A DNA stretch of 19,146 nt from Chrysochromulina tobinii (taxonomy: Eukaryota > Haptophyta > Prymnesiales > Chrysochromulinaceae), in assembly GCA_001275005.1 (NCBI GenBank), contig JWZX01002650.1, forward strand, positions 1 through 19,146. The letters run 5' to 3'. A program made the translations under genes and the position numbers. Shown one piece after another: positions 8,747 through 17,602 of the stretch. Each line of letters opens with the position of its first letter. The first letter of the stretch is position 1. The notes beneath the pieces are model-generated. The model had not been told where the DNA came from. It did not search any database and saw only the letters and a list, made by a program, of their open reading frames with translations.

Positions 8747-8946
8747 CGCAAGCTGCCGATACGACGCTTTTGTTCATGTAACCATTGTGAAAGAGCTACA
8801 ACGGGTTGTCATGTTAGGTGTTGGCGAAAATTTTAATTAGAGATTCGAAGTTCGAACGAAGTTTCGCGAAACGATTCGAGGCAACCGACCTCGACGGACT
8901 TCTGCCCCCTCCGAGCGCGCGGAACGTCCGCCGCGCGGTGCCCGTG
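8747..8946. promoter_or_regulatory. Divergent spacer between METTL1 and kinase genes
   Basis: A 200-bp region that must hold the start sites of both genes. The kinase frame stays open back to about 8818, but the first in-frame ATG is 8947; the earlier codon at 8818 is GTG and unlikely to start a eukaryotic protein. No TATA box is evident. Confidence 0.4.
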
Positions 8947-10587
8947 ATGAGCGTGGGAGTGCGTGCCGCCGGGGCCCATGATGGGCTGCAGACAGTCGGC
9001 GGCCGGTTCACCCTATTGGAGACGGTCGGCCAGGGCACGTTTGGCGAGGTCATGCTTGCTGTCGAGCGGCACACGCGCGAGTCTGTTGCTGTGAAGATTC
9101 TGGAGAAAGAGAAGATTGTCGACGAGGACTCACGGCAGCGCCTAGTCAACGAGATCCAGATCTTGCACCGGGTGCAGCACAACAACCTCGTGCAGCTGCT
9201 GGAGGTGATCGAGGAGGCCGATCGCATCTACCTGGTCACCGAGTACGTGGGCGGCGGTGAGCTCTTCTCGTACATTGTGCAAAAAACTCGGCTGGACGAG
9301 GCGGAAGCGAGCCGGCTGTTCGCCCAGATGGCCGCGGCCATCGACTCGTGCCATCGGCAGCTCGTCATTCACCGCGATCTCAAGCCCGAGAACGTGCTGC
9401 TCGATGCACATGGTGACATCAAGGTGATTGACTTTGGCCTTGGAACCGTTCTCAAATACGCGGACGAGGTGCTTACGGTCGCGTGCGGCTCACCACACTA
9501 CGCGGCGCCCGAGATGCTCATCGGCGGCGGATATCTTGGCCAGCGTGCCGACATGTGGAGCCTGGGCGTCTGCCTGTACGCTATGGTCTGCGGCTGCCTG
9601 CCGTTCGATGCGCCGCCAGAGGAGATGGATCTTCTCTATGATAAAATCATCTCGGGCGAGTACGACTTCAGCCCGGTGCCACATCTGACCGCTGGCTGCC
9701 GCGACCTGATCTGCGGGTTGCTCAAGTATCCGCCCGAGGATCGGCTCACCGGGCGCCAGGTCCTCGGGCACAAGTGGCTGCGCGCTACCGCGCCCTCACT
9801 CACTAGCAACCATCTGCTGAGCACGGGGTTGGTGGGTGCGGTGGTGGACCCGTCGTGCCGCCAGCTCGCGCGCAAGATGGAGCTCGAGTACGGCCTGCCG
9901 CAGAAGGACATCATCGAGGCCCTGCGTAAGGGCGAGCGCTCACCGCTCACCTCCACCTATTGGTTGCTGCGCCAGCGCGAGCTGCGCAAGGGCAACATCA
10001 AGTACTTCGCAGCCCACTTGCCGCGGCCACCCCCCCCGCGCATTCCCTCGCAGAGGAGGCGGCCGGTCCCGGCGCATATACAGGCGGCCGCCGCCAAACT
10101 GCCCGCCGTGCACGCGCCGCCCACCACGGCATTCCGCGGGCTGCCCACCACGGCGTTCGCTTACGGCGAGGGTGGCAGTCCCCTCGGCGGCACTCCTACC
10201 GGTCCGACGTCCACGGCGGCGCGAGTCGGCAGCCGGTACGATGAAGTCTCGAAGCCGGGCGGTAGTGCGGCGGCGCCTTTCGTGCAGCGCGCGCGCGTCG
10301 AGGAGCCCATCTTCGTGCACCCGAGCGGTGCTCTCTCGAGCCGCAACGATCGCGACGGCAACACTCGACGACTCCATGAAATGGAACAGGGGCCGGTACG
10401 CCGCGCGGTGGGCGCGCGTACCGGGGTGTCCGGCGGGCACCCGGGGCACAGCTCCGCGATCCCCTCGGTGCGTGAGTCTCAGATCACGCAGATCTCGGTC
10501 ACCGGCACCTCCCGCGGCAGCCCTGGCGCCGTGCGTGGGGCCGCCTCGGCATATCGCGACTCGCCATCCGGGAAGCAGCGTAGGTGA
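8947..10587 (+). CDS. SNF1/AMPK-related (CAMKL) Ser/Thr protein kinase
   Basis: Protein kinase of the AMPK/SNF1/MARK/MELK group, acting in energy, stress or polarity signalling. With ATG 8947 it is 546 residues. Visible motifs: Gly loop GQGTFGEV (28-35), Lys50 in VAVKIL, Glu69, catalytic HRDLKPEN (142-149), DFG (162-164), CGSPHYAAPE (180-189), and DMWSLGV. A UBA-like helical segment follows (about 305-345, QLARKMELEYGLPQKDIIEA), as in SNF1-type kinases. After residue 355 the tail is Pro/Ala/Arg-rich and probably disordered; no KA1 domain can be recognised. In AMPK the activating Thr lies two residues before the CGSP Cys; here that place is Val178 and a Thr sits one residue earlier (Thr177), so LKB1-style activation may differ. 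Followed 297 bp later by another plus-strand gene. Confidence 0.92.
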   Translation: MSVGVRAAGAHDGLQTVGGRFTLLETVGQGTFGEVMLAVERHTRESVAVKILEKEKIVDEDSRQRLVNEIQILHRVQHNNLVQLLEVIEEADRIYLVTEYVGGGELFSYIVQKTRLDEAEASRLFAQMAAAIDSCHRQLVIHRDLKPENVLLDAHGDIKVIDFGLGTVLKYADEVLTVACGSPHYAAPEMLIGGGYLGQRADMWSLGVCLYAMVCGCLPFDAPPEEMDLLYDKIISGEYDFSPVPHLTAGCRDLICGLLKYPPEDRLTGRQVLGHKWLRATAPSLTSNHLLSTGLVGAVVDPSCRQLARKMELEYGLPQKDIIEALRKGERSPLTSTYWLLRQRELRKGNIKYFAAHLPRPPPPRIPSQRRRPVPAHIQAAAAKLPAVHAPPTTAFRGLPTTAFAYGEGGSPLGGTPTGPTSTAARVGSRYDEVSKPGGSAAAPFVQRARVEEPIFVHPSGALSSRNDRDGNTRRLHEMEQGPVRRAVGARTGVSGGHPGHSSAIPSVRESQITQISVTGTSRGSPGAVRGAASAYRDSPSGKQRR

Positions 10588-10884
10588 CGCTCTTGCGCGG
10601 CGTCCACACGGCATGGATCCTCTATCGAAAACATGTCAGTTTCATGTGTCCAGGTTGCATTTTCATAAACGGAAATTTTTGCGACGCACGGCGCAGCGAA
10701 ACTAGGATTTCGAGGCGAAACCCGTTCCAAAGTATTGGCCGCGGTGCGTCACAGGGATTCGCGGCGACCCCACGCAGGAAGTTTTGGCTTGAGCTAGGCC
10801 TTTTACGTGCGCTCGAAGACCGCAGTTGGGCGCGCTGCAGGGCTCACTGCTGTGCGAGAAACGGCGCCGGGTACAGCCGGATAG
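10588..10884 (+). other. Intergenic spacer, kinase 3' end to repeat-protein 5' end
   Basis: Nearly 300 bp with no coding signal I trust. It is less GC-rich than the genes around 10620-10720 (a short T run at 10675-10679), which suits a 3' UTR followed by the next promoter. No TATA box or RNA gene seen. Confidence 0.4.
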
Positions 10885-13800
10885 ATGCCGGATACAGCGC
10901 GAATCGGCTCCGAGTCGAGCCGCAAAAAGAAGGCTGTCCCCAAGAAGAAGGCCAAAGTTGTAGCGACCGAGCTATCGGTCGAGGGTGAGGAGGAGGAGGA
11001 GGTGGTGGAGGAGGTGGATCCGATGGCGGCCTATCGCGCAGCCACCCAGAAGGCTCAAACTGCAGTTTCCAAGCCGCCTCCCGTATCCAAGCCGCCCATG
11101 TACGGGCCGTCCCCCGTGTCCCCAATGGCCAATATGCCCATCCCGAAGCTCAACTTGGCCAAGGCTGTGCATCGTTGGGATGCGCCTCCGGCGAGCGGCT
11201 TTCCCATCGGCTCGCGCGTGCTCGTCACGCGCAGCGATGGCAGCGATACGATCGGGTACATCGAGGAGTACGACTCGGCGCAGCTCGCGTACAAGGTCAC
11301 CCTCGGCGCCAGGGTGTCTGCCGAGTATAAGATGTGCCGCGAAGCGAAGCTGCGCGTGGCGCCGCCACCAACCGCAAAGGAAGCGGCGGAGGAGAAGGCG
11401 GAGGAAGAGCGCGTGATCAAGTCACGCCAGGAGGCCGCCAAGCTCGCCATGCAAGAGCGTGAGCAAGCGGTCGACAAGGTGCGCGCCGAGCGCGCATCCT
11501 TCATGATCGCGGGCCTGCGCAAGGAGATGCTTGGGCTCCTTGGACCCGAAGACGCGCCGATGACCATGTACGACGGCGCAATCGTCGCGGCCCTCGAGCG
11601 TGGTCGGCTGCTCATGCAAGATCATAAGGACCACCCGGAGCGGCTCGCCGATCTACCTGCGCTGCTCGAGCGCGCCGAGGCCGCCGTCGCCGCCGCAAGC
11701 CAGGCGCGCCAGCGGGCGGCGGCCGAAGCGGAGCTGCAGCAGTTGACGGCCCCGTCGGACCTGCGGAACATCGACTGTGCCGCCTTGAAGGCGGCGATCG
11801 AGCAGGCCCTGCTGCTGGGCGTGGGCGTGGCGGCGGAGGCGGCCAAGAAAACGCTGGGGGCTGCCCAGCGGACCCAGGCACAGGCGGCCGTGATCCATGA
11901 GATCAAGGCTCTGCTCTTGCCATCGGGCTCAGCATTGCAAGTAGACCGCGCGGCTCTCGAGGCCGCCATCGAGCGGGGAGTCGCGCTCGGCCTCGACGCA
12001 TCGACGCTCTCGCAAGCGCACGTGCGCCTCAAGGAGGTAGCCGCCGCGCATGAGAAGCAGGCGCGCATCGCTGCCCTTGAGAAGCAGCTCAGCGCGATGA
12101 GTCTCTCCGACGCACTGCTGGACAAGAGAGCCGTGCGGATCGCCATTGCGCGAGCGAGCGTGCTAGGCGTGGAGGTGCCCGAGGCGATCAGCGCCGCGGC
12201 CAAAGCTTTTGGGCGGCGGACTCCTACAAAGGGGGCGGCAGCAATGGCACCCGCGTCGGCGCACTTTGCCGTCGGCATGAACGTGCTGGTCAAACGGAGC
12301 GACGGCAGCGAGTCGGCGGCCACCGTCGTCGAGTTCGATTTGGATAACCACATCTACACGTGCAAGTTGGGGGCGGATGGCAAAATGAAGCGTGCGTCCG
12401 AGCAAGACGTGCGTGGGCAGCGGTACGAAATCGGCGCAGCCGTGCTGGTCAAACGAAGCGACGGCAGTGAGTCGGCGGCGACAGTCGTCGAGTTCGAGTT
12501 GGCGAAGAACATATACACGGTCAAAATGGCGGATGGTAAAATGAAGCGCACTTCCGATGGGGACGTGCGCAAGGATCCGAATGCGCCTGAGGAGAACGAG
12601 GAGGACGTGGACATCGCCGCCGAGGAGGCCGGCGCCAAGGCCGCAGAGGCGGCGGCGCTCAAGGCTGTCGAGACGGCCGAGACGGCAGCGCGCGCGGAGA
12701 CGCAGCAGCAGGTGGCCTCGCGGCTTGCGGTTGCTGAGGCTGCGCTGAACTTGCAGCTCGAGAGAGCGGCCACCAAGGCCAGCGCTCCTGGCCCGTTGGG
12801 ACGGAAAGCCTCCCTGCTGCACCTCGATCGGGCTGCGTTGCGCGTCGCTCTGGATGAGGCGCGCGCTGCCGGCGCCGTGGTGAGCGTGGCGGAGGCGACG
12901 CTTGCGGCGGCCGATGCGGCGGCCAAGGCCCAAGAGCGCGCCGACATCCTCGCAGCTGAGCTGATCAGATTGTACGACAAAAAGGCCCCGCACGAGATCG
13001 ACTTAATGGCCCTCAAGGCCGCCATCGATCGCGCGCGCGCGTCGGGCGGCGTGGCGACGTCCGTCCTGGCGGCGGCGTCGGACAAGCTAGCCGACGCTCA
13101 ACGAGCCGCCGAGCGGGCCGAGCTCGAGGGCTTGCTTGAAGAGCTGTTGGACGAGACAGACCCGTGGCGCGTCGACCGTGCGGCCCTCAAGCGCGCCATC
13201 GCGGCTGCGGTGGACCTGGGTGTCCCAATCGAAGCTGCGCAGACCTTCTTGCTGGAGGTGAACAAGGCCACCGCGCCCGCCTACCGCACGTACGATCGGT
13301 GTGCCGTGAGCACGTGGGATGTGGGTGCACCACTACGGCGCGCCTACGTGATTTCGTATGACGAGGATCGCTTCGAGTACACATTGGCCCTTGGGCGGCC
13401 GGATTCGATGGAGCAGCAGGTGGTGCTCGCGAAAGAGATGAAGCCCTTCTCTGCGCTGGCATGCGCGCCTGAGGAGGATCCGCAGGAGTTCCCGCTCACG
13501 TCCAAGGTACTCGTGAAGCGCTCGTCGGGCCAGGAACAGGTGGGCGTGGTCGTCGCGTATCAGACGGATGCGAAGCTCGGTGGCATGTACAAGGTGGAGC
13601 TCAGCGTCGACAAGAGATCCCTCTTCAAGATGGTGCCCGAGATGAGTCTGAGGCTGGCCGAACTCCCCATCGACCCTTTCGTCGCCACTGGTAACGCGGA
13701 GTCCGCCTTGCTCCTTGCGGAAGCGCGGCCAGCCGCGTACGCCATCGGCGCGCGTGTGCTCGTGACGCGCGGCGGCCACTCCCACGGCGCTCGATTAGCC

Positions 13801-14622
13801 TTTGTCGAAGCGCACTTGCCTGATCTACACGCGTACAAGGTGAGCATGTTCACACCCGACTCCCAAGAATACCTCACGGCGGCCGAGGCTGATCTCCGGC
13901 CTGCGCCCAAGGCACGCTGGCCTGTGGGGGCGCACGTGCAGCTCATCGAGGGTGAGCAAGTGGGGGCTGTGAAGAGTTTTGACGTGGCCCAGAACCTTTA
14001 CGCGATCGCGCTCCTCGGCGCCGGCGATACGGACGATTGCCTGCTCCTGCCCGAGGATTCCCTCCGGGACCCCAAGGTGACGGGCTTTGGGGTGGGTGCG
14101 AGGGTGCTCGTGCAGCGCTCGTCGGGCGACACGTCACTCGCCTTCGTACACGAGGTGCGTGACGCCGATGGCGCAGTGACCGTGTGCCTAGGCAAGCCGG
14201 GTGCCGTTGAGAAGAAGACGGTGGCGGCGGGCGAGCTGCTGCCCGCAGAGCCAGGGCATGAAGATGGCGCCAAGGTACTCGTGCGCCGCTCGAATGGTGA
14301 CGAAACCGTCGCGTTCGTCGAGAGCTACGACCGTGCGATTGGGCTTTACACGCTGGCTCTGTACTGCGTAGACTCTGGCGAGGTCAAGCTCGCGTGCGAG
14401 GCTGATATTCGCGTCGCCGACGACGCCTTTGATAACTTCGATCTGGACGCGAGCGTGTACGAGACGCCCGTGCAAAAAGCCAAGTCCCCGGTGAAAAAGC
14501 CAAGTCTCGGTGATCTCGCAAGCTCTCCCGAGGCGAGCGTTTGGCATTCGACCTATATCTCGCGCGACGCGGCGCCCGAACCCTCGTGGTACACGGCAAC
14601 TATGAAGGTGCCGCGGAAGTGA
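10885..14622 (+). CDS. Multi-Tudor/SH3-like and helical-hairpin repeat protein
   Basis: Function unknown; 1245 residues in one exon. Near the N-terminus is a basic RKKKAVPKKKAK stretch (13-24), a plausible nuclear localisation signal, then an acidic run (34-45) and a Pro-rich linker. About nine copies of a roughly 50-residue all-beta module follow, with core VLVKRSDGSESA and ending in an E-x-D-(L/V/I)-R turn: about 106-158, 461-510, 514-562, 803-855 (degenerate), 869-925, 953-1005, 1012-1062, 1068-1119 and 1126-1177. The pattern resembles Tudor/Agenet or SH3-like barrels. Between them are two blocks of about 57-residue helical hairpins with core D-x-A-A-L-K-A-A-I-x-x-A-x-x-x-G-V: about 223-442 and 613-795. 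Such barrels often bind modified histones, DNA or RNA in other proteins, so a chromatin or RNP scaffold is an inference. The ATG at 10885 is supported by the basic N-terminus. The tail (1194-1245) is Lys/Ser/Pro-rich. Confidence 0.85.
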   Translation: MPDTARIGSESSRKKKAVPKKKAKVVATELSVEGEEEEEVVEEVDPMAAYRAATQKAQTAVSKPPPVSKPPMYGPSPVSPMANMPIPKLNLAKAVHRWDAPPASGFPIGSRVLVTRSDGSDTIGYIEEYDSAQLAYKVTLGARVSAEYKMCREAKLRVAPPPTAKEAAEEKAEEERVIKSRQEAAKLAMQEREQAVDKVRAERASFMIAGLRKEMLGLLGPEDAPMTMYDGAIVAALERGRLLMQDHKDHPERLADLPALLERAEAAVAAASQARQRAAAEAELQQLTAPSDLRNIDCAALKAAIEQALLLGVGVAAEAAKKTLGAAQRTQAQAAVIHEIKALLLPSGSALQVDRAALEAAIERGVALGLDASTLSQAHVRLKEVAAAHEKQARIAALEKQLSAMSLSDALLDKRAVRIAIARASVLGVEVPEAISAAAKAFGRRTPTKGAAAMAPASAHFAVGMNVLVKRSDGSESAATVVEFDLDNHIYTCKLGADGKMKRASEQDVRGQRYEIGAAVLVKRSDGSESAATVVEFELAKNIYTVKMADGKMKRTSDGDVRKDPNAPEENEEDVDIAAEEAGAKAAEAAALKAVETAETAARAETQQQVASRLAVAEAALNLQLERAATKASAPGPLGRKASLLHLDRAALRVALDEARAAGAVVSVAEATLAAADAAAKAQERADILAAELIRLYDKKAPHEIDLMALKAAIDRARASGGVATSVLAAASDKLADAQRAAERAELEGLLEELLDETDPWRVDRAALKRAIAAAVDLGVPIEAAQTFLLEVNKATAPAYRTYDRCAVSTWDVGAPLRRAYVISYDEDRFEYTLALGRPDSMEQQVVLAKEMKPFSALACAPEEDPQEFPLTSKVLVKRSSGQEQVGVVVAYQTDAKLGGMYKVELSVDKRSLFKMVPEMSLRLAELPIDPFVATGNAESALLLAEARPAAYAIGARVLVTRGGHSHGARLAFVEAHLPDLHAYKVSMFTPDSQEYLTAAEADLRPAPKARWPVGAHVQLIEGEQVGAVKSFDVAQNLYAIALLGAGDTDDCLLLPEDSLRDPKVTGFGVGARVLVQRSSGDTSLAFVHEVRDADGAVTVCLGKPGAVEKKTVAAGELLPAEPGHEDGAKVLVRRSNGDETVAFVESYDRAIGLYTLALYCVDSGEVKLACEADIRVADDAFDNFDLDASVYETPVQKAKSPVKKPSLGDLASSPEASVWHSTYISRDAAPEPSWYTATMKVPRK
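12265..12570 (+). repeat. Near-identical tandem duplication of two Tudor-like modules
   Basis: Modules two and three (residues 461-510 and 514-562) are nearly identical also in DNA. The stretch from 12283 matches that from 12442, offset 159 bp (53 codons), for over 50 bases with only a few, mainly third-position, changes. The other modules have diverged much further, so this pair looks like the most recent duplication. Confidence 0.85.
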
Positions 14623-15242
14623 ACTCACAGAGAATGACTGCTGGGTGCAGACGTGTAAGCGGAACCGGAATGGTTCTGCGGGCGGAGAAGTGTACATGTT
14701 GTGGGCGTGGGTTCAAGGTAGTGGGGAGGTCGGCATGTACGTTTAGCCGGCGCAGTGGCACCGTGTGGGTACCGCCGAGGCAACATACCATGCCGCCTGC
14801 CGTTAATCAAAAAAAGCGGTAAGCGCATGACAGGTAGTGGGTAAGCGGGTCACGGTCAGTCGCCAGTTCAGCGCACACACCACACAGGTCACACAGGTCA
14901 TAAACATGCGGGGACACATGCGCCGGCTAACCCGCCGTGACCGGAGCGCGACTCGTCCGCACGCGCCGGCAACGAGATTCCGGAAACGAAGCGACCCAAG
15001 AGAGTACATAGGAGTACAGCACAAGACCTCACAGCAGTGCGCATGTGCGCTCATCACCGTGTATGCAGTTGTTCTCGAACCTATTAATGTCATGGAATAT
15101 GTCGCCCCAAGCCGAGCATAGCATGCGTTGCCATATGCCTGCGGTTGCCTTACTCGACTCGTACAATGTTCGATGCACTTCGGAGTCCGCCATGCCCATC
15201 GCACCCATGCCCTTCTCGGGCGCGTCTTATACCCGTTGCGCT
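14623..15242. other. Intergenic region between convergent genes
   Basis: About 620 bp separating the 3' ends of the repeat protein (+) and the downstream plastid paralog (-). Open frames here have no recognisable similarity or consistent codon use. It holds an A-run at 14811-14817 and two tandem copies of CACACAGGT (14881-14898). The last ~60 bp resemble the equivalent region after the other paralog (near 16340-16403), so this is retained duplicated 3' UTR. No tRNA or other RNA gene seen. Confidence 0.5.
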
Positions 15243-15896
15243 TCACATCGCGCACACGTAAATAGGTTGACCGTAATAATCACTGAACACCTCGTCCGGT
15301 TCGCAAGTTGAATCCTTTGGGGTAGAGCACATGGCCCAGTGGCCTAACGGGCTGGAGGCGATGAGCACGCACCCTTGTGCAAGCTCATCAGTCGTCGGGA
15401 GCGGCCGGCCAGTGAGCCACTCCTTGTACTGGGGGCGTGGCGACGCAGCGGCTGCCCGAATGAGCGAAGGAGCAACCATGGAGGTCACGGCTTCCACAGA
15501 CGACTGCACCGCGTAAACGACACCGCTGAGGTAGAGGGTGATGATGACTCCAGAAAGTAATGCGAGCAGATACTCTTGGTGTCCTGTCGCTGAGAGAACC
15601 TCTTGGACCTTCGGTGAGCTGGTGGGCACGGAAAAGAAGATGATGCACGCGCACGCAAATGCAGTCGCGACGATCTCCTCGCGCATAGCCAAGAGGATGG
15701 CATTCGTAGATACTGGCGACTGCTTGACTGGCCCTGTTGCAAGTGCCTCTTTGTATTGTCTCAGATTTGGAGGATATCTGGCAGGGCGAACGTCCGCTCG
15801 CGATTTCGTGATATGTGTCCTCTGAGCTGTCGGCACGTTGAAGCCGGTCGTCGATGCAAGGAGCAACAGGAACACTCGGGGCAGACCGCGGGACAT
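15243..15896 (-). CDS. Putative plastid-targeted membrane protein, paralog A
   Basis: Family not recognised. The 217-residue protein starts with a signal peptide (PRVFLLLLAST, 6-16) followed by G-F-N-V-P-T (18-23). A Phe at or next to the cleavage site is typical of bipartite leaders for secondary plastids, and a basic Ser/Thr/Arg stretch follows as a transit peptide would. Two further hydrophobic segments lie at about 64-90 and 108-130. The C-terminal domain has four cysteines shared with paralog B (C176, C190, C198, C215), around WAMCSTPKD, and ends in YYGQPIYVCAM. Its neighbour at 16404-17153 is a clear paralog in the same orientation. Compared with B it lacks about 30 residues between the two hydrophobic segments, including the A-N-A motif. 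Plastid location is an inference from the leader. Confidence 0.8.
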   Translation of the reverse strand: MSRGLPRVFLLLLASTTGFNVPTAQRTHITKSRADVRPARYPPNLRQYKEALATGPVKQSPVSTNAILLAMREEIVATAFACACIIFFSVPTSSPKVQEVLSATGHQEYLLALLSGVIITLYLSGVVYAVQSSVEAVTSMVAPSLIRAAAASPRPQYKEWLTGRPLPTTDELAQGCVLIASSPLGHWAMCSTPKDSTCEPDEVFSDYYGQPIYVCAM

Positions 15897-16403
15897 GTGT
15901 GTGGACGGACCGCTTGAGAGATAATACGTAATCGACGAATGCGGTCCCGCTAGTTTCGTTCGGCATCTGTAGGTGACGAAAGTCGAGACGAAGTCTAGTT
16001 AACAATTTTCGCGACTGCGGCGGGCTAAGGGGCAACTTGATTACCCCTTTCAGAACGCGCCCCCCCCGTCGGCGCGCGACTAGTGCGTAGTGGTACGCTG
16101 GTACCTACTAACCTACAGACAAAACACGACAATCGACATACAATGTTACTGTCACGTGACATGACGTGAACGCGTGAAGAATGCGTGTATGACGACTGTG
16201 CAATAATAGTGCCGTTACACGAGTGCAGTCAGGGCTGAATAACTGAATGACAGAATGGCGGGCGGTGGTGCATCTGGCTGCCAGAGTAAGCCCCCTGACA
16301 CACAAGATCGAGGATCACTGTACGGTGCTCATATCACCGGAGTCAGCCATGCCCATATATTCCATGATCATGCAAGCCTTCCTCGGGCGCGTCTCCTTGC
16401 GGC
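15897..16403. other. Spacer between the tandem paralogs
   Basis: About 507 bp containing the promoter of paralog A and the 3' flank of paralog B. Noted: a perfect 10-bp palindrome at 16151-16160, a C-run near 16061-16068, and a B-like 3' segment near 16340-16403. No convincing additional gene. Confidence 0.5.
16151..16160. promoter_or_regulatory. G-box-like palindrome GTCACGTGAC
   Basis: A perfect 10-bp palindrome containing CACGTG, the core bound by bHLH and bZIP factors in plants, animals and fungi. It lies about 255 bp upstream of the start of paralog A. The sequence match is direct; regulatory function is inferred and could be chance. Confidence 0.35.
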
Positions 16404-17153
16404 TCACATCGCGCACACGTAAATAGGTTGGCCGTAGTACTGGCTGAACTCTTCGTCCGCTTTGCAGGTCGGATCCTTCGGGGTTGAGCACATGGCCCAC
16501 TGGCCGTATGGGCCGGAAGCGATGAGCACGCACGCACCAGTGAGATCATCGATCGTTGGAAGCTCGTCTGTGTACTTGAGCCACTCCTTGAACTGGTAAT
16601 CTGGCCGGGTGACGGTTGCACTGCTGAGTGCAGGTGCAACCATCGCGGTTACGGCTTCGACGGACGACTCCACCGCGGCAACGACGCCGCTGAGGTAGAG
16701 GGTGACGACGAGGCCGCCGAGTACGATGAGCAGCATATCTGTTGCAGACAAAATATCGTCTGCAACAGCTAGGTACTTGACCCACGCCTCTACGGGCGGC
16801 TTGGTAGACGCGAGGGCAGTGGAGGCGACGGAGACGGACACTGCGTTGGCGGGTGCAGGAAAGAAGATGATGCATGCGCACGCGAATGCACTCGCGAAGA
16901 TGTCGTCGCGCATGGCTAGGAGGATTGCATTCTGAGATACCTGCGACGGCTTGACTGGCGCCATGGCGAGTGCCTCCTTGTTGTCGAGGAATGTGTTGAT
17001 GCAGGCGGCTGCAGGGCGAACATCTGTTGGCGGCGGCGCGCGAGTTGTCTTTTGCGAGTGAGTTGTCTTATGAGGCGTCGGCACGTTGAACCCGATCGTC
17101 GATGCAATGAGCAACAGGAACAAGCGGCACATCATCATGGACGGATACGGCAA
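16404..17153 (-). CDS. Putative plastid-targeted membrane protein, paralog B
   Basis: Up to 249 residues, clearly homologous to paralog A. Leader: CRLFLLLIASTIGFNVPTP (9-27) with the G-F-N-V-P motif, then a Lys/Thr/Pro-rich stretch. Block NAILLAMRDDIFASAFACAC (75-94) leads into FFPAPANA (97-104), whose A-N-A could be a thylakoid-type cleavage site; if cleaved there, the rest would face the lumen. Another hydrophobic segment is at about 139-160. The C-terminal domain keeps four cysteines (C208, C222, C230, C247) and the same YYGQPIYVCAM end as A. The frame opens at ATG 17153, but the Met cluster at 17138-17130 is a better start, since upstream residues have no match in A and the signal peptide begins right after it. 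A perfect inverted repeat lies inside (16739-16768). Function not recognised. Confidence 0.82.
   Translation of the reverse strand: MPYPSMMMCRLFLLLIASTIGFNVPTPHKTTHSQKTTRAPPPTDVRPAAACINTFLDNKEALAMAPVKPSQVSQNAILLAMRDDIFASAFACACIIFFPAPANAVSVSVASTALASTKPPVEAWVKYLAVADDILSATDMLLIVLGGLVVTLYLSGVVAAVESSVEAVTAMVAPALSSATVTRPDYQFKEWLKYTDELPTIDDLTGACVLIASGPYGQWAMCSTPKDPTCKADEEFSQYYGQPIYVCAM
16739..16768. repeat. Perfect 11-bp inverted repeat inside paralog B
   Basis: CTGTTGCAGAC (16739-16749) and GTCTGCAACAG (16758-16768) are exact reverse complements around an 8-nt AT-rich loop. It falls in the segment around VADDILSATDM that differs from paralog A, so it may mark where that segment was gained or rearranged, or form a hairpin in the mRNA. 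Confidence 0.85.
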
Positions 17154-17247
17154 AAGGCTGCCCAGCGGCCCTTTTCGCCTGATGAGACGATGGCCGAGTG
17201 CGCGCCTTGACGACGATCGACGTTACGCGTGATGAAAGTCATCTTGC

Positions 17248-17272
17248 CTTGACTTGACTTGACTTTGACTTG
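17248..17272 (+). repeat. CTTGA pentamer repeat upstream of paralog B
   Basis: CTTGACTTGACTTGAC followed by TTTGACTTG. In the direction of paralog B the element reads as TCAAG, reversed relative to the other two tracts, and lies about 95 bp before the start at 17153. Confidence 0.8.
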
Positions 17273-17602
17273 TTGATGAGCGTTTGCATTTCTTTCCTTA
17301 GACCAGCTCTCTCTTTGGGAGGTTGGGGGGGGGGGGGCACGAGCCACGACCACACAGTATCCGACGGATACATAGTAAAGGTCGGCGTTCGCGATCGGCC
17401 ACTGTTCGGAGAGACACGATAATTCCGCGCCCCACCCAACTGGCCCCACCGGCGGGGCCGCGTGTGTTAAAACCAGGGGTTAAACGGGCTGAATCGGCCA
17501 CACCTCTAGTTTCCTCTACACCTCCAACCAGATGTGTTAGTACATTGTACCAGTATATTGGGGGTCCGGGAGATGCGCGTTGTCTTGAACAGCATTCGTG
17601 TG

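Noticed and set aside
11622-13085. Minus-strand open frames antisense to the Tudor-like repeat protein
   Set aside because: The repeats are regular and conserved only in the plus-strand frame, including third-position changes between duplicated modules.
14690-14760. GGTTCAAG-like stretch as a possible tRNA T-loop
   Set aside because: No matching cloverleaf stems or anticodon arm could be found around it.
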